Shown here: one piece after another, positions 52,309-59,796 of the stretch | Numbering within the stretch: position 1 is the first letter of the stretch | Layout of the letters: every line of letters starts with the position of its first letter | IMG/VR virus record: IMGVR_UViG_3300025141_014429 | Location: 59,029-123,028 of that record | Reading direction: 5' to 3' (one strand) | Source: a virus | Length of the DNA stretch: 64,000 bases | The notes under the pieces: model-generated | Database searches by the model: none | Told to the model about the DNA's origin: nothing | The model's input: only the letters and a program-made list of their open reading frames with translations | Position numbers and translations under genes: made by a program

Positions 52309-52713
52309 ATGGAATATATAGGCGTGAACACACTATCAGGGCATGAAGTAAATTGTTTAGGGCAAGCTCTTGATACTACGTGGGGTAGCTCTAGTCAATC
52401 AGGAGGAGTTCATACACATAGTACGACTGGTTCGCTAGAAGGCAATAAACTAATTATTAAGTGCGTGACAGTAATCAATATTATGCAAGATCAGGATACT
52501 AGATCACAAGTTAAAAAATATGATAGTGAACTTAAGCAAATGTGCAAACAGTATCTCAAAGATGTAAAAGCAGAGTTCAAGTCATTGGCTGGGCGAGCTT
52601 TAAAGACTAAACAAGATAGTGAAGATGATTCAATTGAAATTGTCAGTATGTGTCCATACTCTGCTAAAAGAACAGCATATTATAGAAAGAATTATTACGT
52701 AACCATATCATAA
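52309..52713 (+). CDS. Conserved-type phage protein of unknown function upstream of terminase
   Basis: A 134-residue protein. ATG 52309 is preferred over an in-frame GTG at 52297, because the GGAGG at 52299-52303 is then correctly spaced. It contains TLSGHEVNCLGQALDTTWGS, a Gly/Ser/His patch (GGVHTHSTTGS), a beta strand LIIKCVTVINIM and a C-terminal helix and Tyr-rich tail (TAYYRKNYYVTIS). No domain is recognised. It lies 2 bases before the terminase large subunit, where T4 has the small subunit, but its sequence does not look like gp16, which I place at 12170. A packaging accessory role is possible. Confidence 0.55.
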   Translation: MEYIGVNTLSGHEVNCLGQALDTTWGSSSQSGGVHTHSTTGSLEGNKLIIKCVTVINIMQDQDTRSQVKKYDSELKQMCKQYLKDVKAEFKSLAGRALKTKQDSEDDSIEIVSMCPYSAKRTAYYRKNYYVTIS

Positions 52714-52715
52714 CT

Positions 52716-54326
52716 ATGAGCAAATCAAAGCAAGTTAAAGAAATTATTAAGTGCGGAAAAGATCCGTCATATTTTTTTAACAATTATCTGAAAATTCAAC
52801 ATCCTGTCAAGGGATTAATAGCTTTTGACACTTATGATTTTCAAGATGATTGTTTAGAAGATTTTATTGACAATAGATTTAACATTGTTTTAAAGTCTAG
52901 GCAGTTAGGATTATCAACATTAGTTGCAGCTTATGCTGTTTGGATGGCGCTTTTCCAAAGAGAAAAGAATATATTGATCATCGCTACTAAATTAGCAGTA
53001 GCACAGAACTTCATTACGAAAGTCAAGACAATGATCAGAAGTCTACCTAAGTGGTTGATGATCCCTGACATTGTTGCTAATAATAAGCAAATGATACAAT
53101 TTAGTCATGGTTCACAAATTAAAGCAATTCCAACATCAGAAGATGCAGGTAGATCAGAAGCGCTATCACTACTTATCGTTGATGAAGCTGCATTTGTTAG
53201 AAACTTCGATACAATTTGGACAGGTATCTATCCTACAATTTCAACTGGGGGTAGAGTTATTTTGTTGTCTACACCAAACGGTGTAGGTGGTCAATATTAT
53301 AAGCTTTACACAGAAGCTGAGGCGGGATTAAATGAGTTTAATCCAATAAAGTTAATGTGGGATGTCATACCTGACAGAAATCAAGAGTGGTTTGATAAGA
53401 CCACAAATAATATGAATAAGCGTCAAATAGCACAAGAATACTTATGCGACTTCACCACGTCAGGTGAAACATTTATGTCTGATGGCGATATAGAATGGAT
53501 TAGAAACAATGTAGAACCACCGATAGCAAGAGAATATGATGATAGAAATGTCTGGATATGGGACTACCCACTATCTGAGCATGACTATGTAATATCAGCA
53601 GACGTTTCTAGAGGTGACTCTAAGGATTATTCAACATTTCATGTAATAGACACAACAGAAGGGAAGTGTGTTGCTGAGTACAAAGGTAAAATAAGACCTG
53701 ATACATTTGCTGAATTGCTTAATGAATACGGTCTAAAATATAACAAGGCACTACTATGTCCTGAAAATAATAGTTACGGATATGCAACAATTTTAAAATT
53801 GCAAGAATTAAAATATCCACGAATATACTATAGAAGAAAGAAAGGTGTTTATATAGGGGATTATGTCCCTCCTTCATCTGTAGAAACTGCAGGTTTCAAT
53901 ACTAATGGAAAATCTAGAGGTACAATTCTTTCTAAACTAGAAGAAGTACTTAGAAATAAGCAGATTATAATTAAGTCTTCTAGATTTTATGAAGAGCTTA
54001 AGACATTTACATGGTCAAGCGGAAAAGCTCAAGCTAAACGCGGATATCATGATGACCTGGTCATGAGTTTTGCAATAGGAACATGGTTGTTTGATGCAGC
54101 AGGAGGCTACAGTAAGGATTCCAAGACACTTAATGATGCTATGTTGGCAGCAATGAAAAGAGAAGTTAAACATTATGATGGTACGCCAGAGAATGTAATA
54201 AAAGATGTTGGAGGGGGTCATGGTTCAAAGAAGGTTGACGCTAATACACATCAAAAACAAATCAAATCTTTAAATGTAAAAAATAGAAACCAGATACCTA
54301 CAGATATGATGTGGGTTCTTAAGTGA
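52716..54326 (+). CDS. 17: Terminase large subunit, gp17-like
   Basis: A 536-residue packaging motor. The ATPase domain has a deviant Walker A KSRQLGLST (60-68), as in T4-like terminases, a Walker B LLIVDEAAF with D156-E157, and the coupling motif STPNG. The nuclease domain has the acidic residues D296 in SADVSRGD, E350 in CPENNS and D446-D447 in YHDDLVMSFA. It cuts concatemers and translocates DNA into the prohead through the portal. Length is slightly less than T4 gp17 (610 aa). The C-terminal ~80 residues are basic. It starts 2 bases after the previous stop and is followed 7 bases later by the portal gene. Confidence 0.93.
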   Translation: MSKSKQVKEIIKCGKDPSYFFNNYLKIQHPVKGLIAFDTYDFQDDCLEDFIDNRFNIVLKSRQLGLSTLVAAYAVWMALFQREKNILIIATKLAVAQNFITKVKTMIRSLPKWLMIPDIVANNKQMIQFSHGSQIKAIPTSEDAGRSEALSLLIVDEAAFVRNFDTIWTGIYPTISTGGRVILLSTPNGVGGQYYKLYTEAEAGLNEFNPIKLMWDVIPDRNQEWFDKTTNNMNKRQIAQEYLCDFTTSGETFMSDGDIEWIRNNVEPPIAREYDDRNVWIWDYPLSEHDYVISADVSRGDSKDYSTFHVIDTTEGKCVAEYKGKIRPDTFAELLNEYGLKYNKALLCPENNSYGYATILKLQELKYPRIYYRRKKGVYIGDYVPPSSVETAGFNTNGKSRGTILSKLEEVLRNKQIIIKSSRFYEELKTFTWSSGKAQAKRGYHDDLVMSFAIGTWLFDAAGGYSKDSKTLNDAMLAAMKREVKHYDGTPENVIKDVGGGHGSKKVDANTHQKQIKSLNVKNRNQIPTDMMWVLK

Positions 54327-54333
54327 GGAATGA

Positions 54334-56346
54334 ATGGCTGACAGAAAGACAAATCAAAGCACAGCAAGCTTATTTAGAAGGCTAACAAAGCTCTTTAGGA
54401 GTGGGCCAGTTGTTAAGCGATCTGTTCTTGATTTTGATGGAAAGAGTACACCTTCTTCTGCTTTTGAGATATTTAAAAAGAATCAATCTCAAGTGTATAG
54501 TGCAGCGATGTCTGCATATGGAACATACGATAGAATGGCAAGATATTCAGATTTCTCTGAAATGGAATATACACCAGAAATAGCAAGTGCATTGGACATA
54601 TATTCTGAAGAATCTGTTGCAGGTGATGAAAATGGTAGATCTCTTCACATATACTCAGAAAATTCTAGAATTAGAGAAGTATTGAATGAGTTATTTTATG
54701 AAACTCTTAATATTGAATTTAATATGACATCTTGGGTTAGAAATCTTTGCAAATATGGTGACTTCTTTCTATTTAACGATGTAAGTCCGAAATATGGTGT
54801 TATAAATTGCTTTCCATTACCAATATCAGAAGTCGAAAGAGAAGAAGGCTTTGATCCTAACGATCCAATGGCAGTACGATTTAGATGGTTAACACAAGGA
54901 AATCAGGTTTTAGAAAACTGGCAAGTATCGCACTTTAGATTATTGGCTAATGATGCTTTTCTACCTTATGGATCTTCAGTATTAGAGCCGGCTAGAAGAA
55001 TATGGAGACAATTAATCTTACTAGAAGATGCTATGCTAGTTTACAGAATCGTTAGAGCTCCTGAAAGAAGAGTTTTTAAAGTTGACGTTGGTAATGTACC
55101 ACCTGAAGATATTGCAAATTATATGGAACAAGTACAATCATCATTAAAAAAAGCGCCAGTCGTTGACAAAAATAATGGTCGTGTTGATTTAAGATATAAT
55201 CCACTTTCTGTTGATGAAGACTATTATATACCCGTACGAGGATCAGATTCGGGTACATCAATTGAAACACTTGGTGGTGGAACAATGGCGGGAGAGACAA
55301 ATGATGTTGAATACATCCAAAAGAAGCTTTTTGCTGCGCTAAAAATTCCAAAGGCTTATCTAGGCTATGATGAAGGTTTGGGTGCTAAGGCAACTCTTTC
55401 ACAAGAAGATATTAGATTTAGTCGTACAATTGCAAGAATACAAAGAACTATATTATCAGAACTTAATAAAGTTGCTGTTATTCACTTATATTGTAATGGT
55501 TTTAGCAACGAAGAACTCTTGGATTTTTCGCTTAAACTTTCAAACCCATCAACAATAGCACAACAGCAAAAGTTAGAATTATTTAAATCTAGATTTGAAG
55601 CAGCCAGTACAGCGCTTACAACACCGGGATTAGTTGATAGAAGGTGGGTGCAAAAAAATATTTTAAAACTTACAAATGAAGAAATTGATGCAATAGCTAG
55701 CGGTCTAACAACAGACAAAGTTCAAGATTTAGAGATTGAAGCCACAACTGTTGGAGGAGAATCAGTAGGACCGGTAGGCGGCGGATTAGGCGGAATGGGA
55801 GGTGGTCCAGCACCTACAATTGACTTAGGCGGTGGAGGACCACCTCCAGGGCTTTCTGAGAAAAATATGATATCAATGGAAGATGAAGATGCACCGATTA
55901 AAATATTAGACAATATTGCTAAAATTAGTGATGACTTACTAAGTGAAGAAAATGTTGATGAACGCGATGATGAAGAATTGACTGAATTTGAGAAATTTCA
56001 AAAAGAAGCACAACAAGAATTTCAACGAAAAGAAAAGAAAAAGCTAAACGGAAGCTTATTTGGCGATAAAGTTGTGAATAATGCATATCAAGATAAAAGA
56101 AATCAAAATTCATTAGACGGGCTTTGGCGTAACAATAAAGATCTTAAACGGGCCGGCTCAATAAAAATGGAAGAAGATTTCGAAATCGGTGAATACTTAG
56201 ATATGAAAATAGAACAAAATGGTTTTATGACAGACAGACTTAAAAACACATTATCAAAAATGGATAATATCTTATCAATTAATAAAAAAGTAATCTCTGA
56301 AAGCAAAGAATCGACGGAGGAAGAAGATAAAGATGAAACACAATAA
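54334..56346 (+). CDS. 20: Portal vertex protein, gp20-like
   Basis: A 670-residue portal protein, longer than T4 gp20 (524 aa). The conserved core includes MEYTPEIASALDIYSEES near residue 85-102, PLPISEVEREE, FLPYGSSVLEPARRIWRQL near 208-226, YRIVRAPERRVFKVDVGNVP and LGYDEGLGAKATLSQEDIRF (in parts) near 345-365, all typical of T4-type portals. The extra length is mostly C-terminal: a Gly/Pro-rich run GGGLGGMGGGPAP (about 479 onward) and an acidic Lys/Glu tail that ends EEEDKDETQ. It forms the dodecameric ring for DNA passage. It overlaps the next gene by 14 bases. Confidence 0.92.
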   Translation: MADRKTNQSTASLFRRLTKLFRSGPVVKRSVLDFDGKSTPSSAFEIFKKNQSQVYSAAMSAYGTYDRMARYSDFSEMEYTPEIASALDIYSEESVAGDENGRSLHIYSENSRIREVLNELFYETLNIEFNMTSWVRNLCKYGDFFLFNDVSPKYGVINCFPLPISEVEREEGFDPNDPMAVRFRWLTQGNQVLENWQVSHFRLLANDAFLPYGSSVLEPARRIWRQLILLEDAMLVYRIVRAPERRVFKVDVGNVPPEDIANYMEQVQSSLKKAPVVDKNNGRVDLRYNPLSVDEDYYIPVRGSDSGTSIETLGGGTMAGETNDVEYIQKKLFAALKIPKAYLGYDEGLGAKATLSQEDIRFSRTIARIQRTILSELNKVAVIHLYCNGFSNEELLDFSLKLSNPSTIAQQQKLELFKSRFEAASTALTTPGLVDRRWVQKNILKLTNEEIDAIASGLTTDKVQDLEIEATTVGGESVGPVGGGLGGMGGGPAPTIDLGGGGPPPGLSEKNMISMEDEDAPIKILDNIAKISDDLLSEENVDERDDEELTEFEKFQKEAQQEFQRKEKKKLNGSLFGDKVVNNAYQDKRNQNSLDGLWRNNKDLKRAGSIKMEEDFEIGEYLDMKIEQNGFMTDRLKNTLSKMDNILSINKKVISESKESTEEEDKDETQ

Positions 56347-57178
56347 AAAAAGAAACATAGGCATAATGTACGAACTATTGCTAATGAACATTAGCTCTAA
56401 TTTGGTAGAGGGTAAGAAAGCTAAAGCTAATAAATCGCTTAGAATTATAGAGAAAAGATTTAATAACAATACTGAGCTTTATAAAGAATTTCGACTCTTT
56501 AATGCTTTAATCAAGACGCATGCTAGTAGTGAAAGAATTGCACTCCAAATCATAAATGAAGCGAAAGATGCAATTAGAAGATGTAATAAAACAGAAATAG
56601 ATAGAGAAAAGTCTAGATTAATAAGAGACATTAATCATATTATCGATGATTCGAAATTCTATCATAGAAAGGTAAGAAATTACCGCCAATACGGTACTGT
56701 CCAACAGCTTTTCAATGAGTGGTCAAAAGGTGATAAATCAAATCTTAAACAAGTACTTGACTTAGAAGATAAAGTTATTAGAATGCTTACTGAAGAAAAA
56801 ACAGAAATTACAAAGTCTGAAATAGATCCAAATTTAACTGATAAGCTAGTTATAAATTTAATGACTGAAAAACTTAATCAACGCTACAATACAAATTTAA
56901 ATGAAGAACAAAAACAGATAATTCAAAAATATTCTTTGTACTGTACAGAAAATCATCACGGAGATATGAGAAAATACCTTGTCTCACTAAAAGAAAATAC
57001 AGTAAATGCAATGAAAAAATATAAAATAGAAACTGATAGTGAATTTACTAGAAGCAAAATAGATAACGTAATTAGCAAAGTCCAAGAGCTAAATACAGAT
57101 ACAATAAATGATGATATCGTTACAAAATTTATGACAGTATCAAATCTTAAAGAACAAATTCTTAAGGAGGATAAGTAA
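56333..57178 (+). CDS. Conserved head-cluster protein between portal and protease (281 aa)
   Basis: A 281-residue, highly charged helical protein. It begins MKHNKKRNIGIMYELLLMNI and consists mostly of Lys/Glu/Asn-rich helices without membrane segments or catalytic motifs. T4 has the small prohead core proteins gp67 and gp68 at this location, but these are far shorter, so this is not an obvious homologue. It overlaps the portal end and its stop overlaps the protease start by one base. GGAGG (56316-56320) precedes the ATG. Expected role: prohead core or head assembly factor, from position only. Confidence 0.65.
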   Translation: MKHNKKRNIGIMYELLLMNISSNLVEGKKAKANKSLRIIEKRFNNNTELYKEFRLFNALIKTHASSERIALQIINEAKDAIRRCNKTEIDREKSRLIRDINHIIDDSKFYHRKVRNYRQYGTVQQLFNEWSKGDKSNLKQVLDLEDKVIRMLTEEKTEITKSEIDPNLTDKLVINLMTEKLNQRYNTNLNEEQKQIIQKYSLYCTENHHGDMRKYLVSLKENTVNAMKKYKIETDSEFTRSKIDNVISKVQELNTDTINDDIVTKFMTVSNLKEQILKEDK

Positions 57179-57780
57179 TGTCTAATTTAAAATTACTTAC
57201 TGAGTGGTGCCCATTAAATCTTGACAAAGAATCTATTAATGAATCTAAAATTCAAAATGGAGGAAGATTAATCTTAAAAGGAATCATACAGCGCGCAGAA
57301 ACTTTAAATCAGAATGGAAGAGTTTATCCTAAGTCTATACTTGAACGGGAAGTAATAAATTATCAAAAACTCATTAAAGAAAATAGAGCATTAGGCGAAT
57401 GTGACCATCCAGACTCTTCAGTTGTTGAGTTGAAAAATGTATCTCACATTGTTAGAGAAGCTTACATGGATGGCGACTCAGTTTACGGAGCAATAGAAAT
57501 ACTAGACACACCAAAAGGAAAGATAATCCAAAGTTTAATAGAGAGTGGCGTAACATTAGGAATATCTTCAAGAGGTGTAGGCTCAACAAGAAGTCAAGGT
57601 GATACACAGGTTGTACAAGATGATTTTCAGCTAATATGTTTTGACATGGTTTCAGAACCTTCAACGCCAGGTGCATTCATGCTAAGAGAAGGAAAAGAAA
57701 TAGACAGGCGTGATCTAGATAAAATTTTTACAAAATCAGATAAGATTGATAGAATATGCAATGAAATATTGAGGTGGTAA
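57178..57780 (+). CDS. 21: Prohead core protease, gp21-like
   Basis: A 200-residue serine protease of the T4 gp21 / herpesvirus-assemblin-like (S80/S78) type that matures the prohead by cutting scaffold and capsid proteins. The core is GGRLILKGIIQRAETLNQNG (30-49), with NGRVYP following, H77 in GECDHPDSSVV and the nucleophile Ser in GVTLGISSRGVGS (S130 or S131). VSEPSTPGAF is the usual C-terminal family segment. Length matches T4 gp21 (212 aa). AAGGAGG precedes the ATG. It is followed directly by the next gene, whose GTG is the base after the stop. Confidence 0.9.
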   Translation: MSNLKLLTEWCPLNLDKESINESKIQNGGRLILKGIIQRAETLNQNGRVYPKSILEREVINYQKLIKENRALGECDHPDSSVVELKNVSHIVREAYMDGDSVYGAIEILDTPKGKIIQSLIESGVTLGISSRGVGSTRSQGDTQVVQDDFQLICFDMVSEPSTPGAFMLREGKEIDRRDLDKIFTKSDKIDRICNEILRW

Positions 57781-58287
57781 GTGTCTAAGCTAAGTAGAAG
57801 TGTTCTTAAGGGGATTATCAAGGAGTGTATGGTTGAAATTATGCAAGAAAGCTTTTTTCCTCATTCTAACTCACAAATGATAGATATGTTAGGTGAATCA
57901 AAATCACAATCGATTGATAGACAAAGTTATAAGAAAAATATGCAAGAAGGTAATCAGGGTAGAAAGCGCAGTAGACACTTAGATAATATAAACTATGGTG
58001 GCGGAGAAAGTTCTCGTAAACCCAATAAGCAGTTTGAAAATAAGGTAAGTAATCTTGCATCTTCGATGACTAATGATCCAATACTTGCAGACATATTAAA
58101 AGATACAGCAATGACAACACTACAAGAACAAGTTTCTGCTGATAATAAAGGTAATATTGTTTCACCCGTGAGATCGGGAGATAAAGCTGCTATAGCAGTA
58201 AGTCAAAATGATCCTACAGATATATTTGGTCAAGAAGCTGCAGGAAAATGGGCATCTTTAGCTTTTGCTGATTCTGTAAAAAAATAA
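57781..58287 (+). CDS. Head-cluster protein with VLKGIIKECM N-terminus
   Basis: A 168-residue protein starting with GTG immediately after the protease stop. An N-terminal amphipathic helix (SVLKGIIKECMVEIMQES) resembles those of the proteins at 44384 and 58346. The middle is Ser/Asn/Gln-rich and basic (GRKRSRHLDN), and the C-terminal ~90 residues contain a helix-rich, Ala-rich end (GQEAAGKWASLAFADSVKK). No family is recognised. Its place between protease and scaffold suggests an internal head or core protein, possibly cleaved by gp21. A 58-base gap follows. Confidence 0.6.
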   Translation: MSKLSRSVLKGIIKECMVEIMQESFFPHSNSQMIDMLGESKSQSIDRQSYKKNMQEGNQGRKRSRHLDNINYGGGESSRKPNKQFENKVSNLASSMTNDPILADILKDTAMTTLQEQVSADNKGNIVSPVRSGDKAAIAVSQNDPTDIFGQEAAGKWASLAFADSVKK

Positions 58288-58345
58288 GATAAATTTTCTT
58301 ATGTGTGATACATATAACTGTCGCATCTTTTACTAGGAGTGTGTT

Positions 58346-58576
58346 ATGAAAAAGGTAAAACTAACTGATAAATTGCTTAAGAAAATTATCGCTGAAGAAC
58401 GTGAAAAATTATCACAAATGGGAATGATGAAACAAGACAACAGCGAAACAAATGTTGATAAGTATTTAAAGCACTATGATAAGCTTATTTTGAAAGAAGC
58501 TTCTCTAAGAAGGCAGTTGAGAAATGTTAAAGTTCTTAAAGAAAAAATTTCAAAAACATTGAAGCGTAGGAAGTAA
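58346..58576 (+). CDS. Small basic head-cluster protein with LLKKIIAEE N-terminus
   Basis: A 76-residue protein, almost entirely helical and charged, with an N-terminal KLTDKLLKKIIAEEREKL and a strongly basic C-terminal helix (LRNVKVLKEKISKTLKRRK). GGAGTG lies before the ATG at 58346. Size, charge and position recall the small internal or core proteins of T4-like heads (gp67/68 or IP proteins), although sequence similarity is not evident. It could contact DNA or scaffold. It is 2 bases from the next gene. Confidence 0.6.
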   Translation: MKKVKLTDKLLKKIIAEEREKLSQMGMMKQDNSETNVDKYLKHYDKLILKEASLRRQLRNVKVLKEKISKTLKRRK

Positions 58577-58578
58577 TC

Positions 58579-59076
58579 ATGGCTGAACAACCACAAATAA
58601 TTATACAACAACCAGTACCACCAAATAAAAAGTTTGGAGCAAGAAATCAAACAAACTTGCAAAAGATCTTTAGTAATTCACCAATTCATGCAGGAGAATT
58701 ATCTGATCAAGAAAGAAAAGAATACTTTGAAAAAAATGTGATAAATGGAACTGTAGTAGGTGGTAACGGTATCAATAGTTTTAATTTAGATTATGAAGAT
58801 GCACCAAATCTTGAAGATGTCCAAACTGGAGGAGGCGGTCTGCCATCAACTCCATATACGCCTAACTTAACTTCACCCGGTCCAGGAAGTATGAATGCTG
58901 CTGATCAGCCTGTTTATGAAGGAAACATTGTAGGTAATACTGAATTAAGTAGTGCAGAATTCGGTGTAGGCTTAGGTGGATCTGTGTCACCATCAGTTAC
59001 GTCTAAAGAAATTTCAAAGCAATCAGTTTTAGGCACTTATATAATGGGGCGTTCTTTTTCAACATCAAACGGATAA
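58579..59076 (+). CDS. Head-cluster protein, proline/glycine-rich, unknown function
   Basis: A 165-residue protein that I do not recognise. The N-terminus is Gln/Pro-rich (PQIIIQQPVPPNKKFGAR), followed by a short helical acidic stretch (SDQERKEYFEKN) and then a Gly/Pro/Ser-rich region with low complexity (TGGGGLPSTPYTPNLTSPGP). The end is SVLGTYIMGRSFSTSNG. It has the look of a disordered virion protein, for example a head decoration or minor capsid protein. It lies in the head operon between the small basic protein and the 216-aa protein, with gaps of 2 and 4 bases. Confidence 0.6.
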   Translation: MAEQPQIIIQQPVPPNKKFGARNQTNLQKIFSNSPIHAGELSDQERKEYFEKNVINGTVVGGNGINSFNLDYEDAPNLEDVQTGGGGLPSTPYTPNLTSPGPGSMNAADQPVYEGNIVGNTELSSAEFGVGLGGSVSPSVTSKEISKQSVLGTYIMGRSFSTSNG

Positions 59077-59080
59077 TTGA

Positions 59081-59731
59081 ATGAGTTATTATTCAGATAC
59101 CAAAGCTACTCTAAGCGATCCTCGACCAGGCGGTGGATACGGATCGCTTAGAAAGTATTCGTATCATGGTCATGACCCTGTTTTAGGAACAACTGCTGGA
59201 AGTATGTCTTATTTTCCCGTAGGAAGTATGAATGATTCAAATATTAAAGAGGAAGAAATAGAAGAATTGGATGATTTTGTTGAAGATATGACACCGGAGC
59301 TTCATAATAAAATTGGTGGAATGACTTTTATTAATGATTTCGGTGCACAAGCATCAACAGATGCAAGATCTTTCACAAAAGGTCAGGCTACAATTGCTGA
59401 ACAAATGCAATTTAACACACCTGCTCGAGACGGAATATCTCCATTTTCTCATAGGACAATATATAGACAGGGGGGATTCGATGGCCCACCAATAGGTGGG
59501 GATGCTCTAAAGTCCAATTGGGCAGATAGTTCTGCAGGAGCACCGTATAGGCAAACAGGAACACTAGGTTTTGCGCATCCTGCAAAAGATCTCTCCGGAG
59601 CCAATGATGATATTGCGATGTATAACCTTCAGGACTTTTTAGAAGATCCGGAAGGTGCCAAATACCAAAGAGCAGTTCTAAAACAACAGAATAATATTAG
59701 AAAAATCCTTAACGATATCGAGAAAGAATAG
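59081..59731 (+). CDS. Head-cluster protein of unknown function (216 aa)
   Basis: A 216-residue protein with many Tyr/Gly/Ser residues at the start (MSYYSDTKATLSDPRPGGGY), a Met/Gly-rich centre and an acidic helix EEEIEELDDFVEDM. The C-terminal ~45 residues are helical (YQRAVLKQQNNIRKILNDIE). No family is recognised. The position immediately before the scaffold and capsid genes indicates a head protein. It starts 4 bases after the previous stop; the ribosome site is poor, so translation is probably coupled. A 65-base gap with an AT-rich stretch follows. Confidence 0.6.
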   Translation: MSYYSDTKATLSDPRPGGGYGSLRKYSYHGHDPVLGTTAGSMSYFPVGSMNDSNIKEEEIEELDDFVEDMTPELHNKIGGMTFINDFGAQASTDARSFTKGQATIAEQMQFNTPARDGISPFSHRTIYRQGGFDGPPIGGDALKSNWADSSAGAPYRQTGTLGFAHPAKDLSGANDDIAMYNLQDFLEDPEGAKYQRAVLKQQNNIRKILNDIEKE

Positions 59732-59796
59732 GATAATCAAGATATTTAATAACGAAAGTTATAATTATATATTGCATTCCAAATTGGAGTAAATTA

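Noticed and set aside
52309-52713. Considered as small terminase because it precedes gp17
   Set aside because: The Gly/Ser/His patch and Tyr-rich end do not resemble gp16; the 12170 protein fits better.
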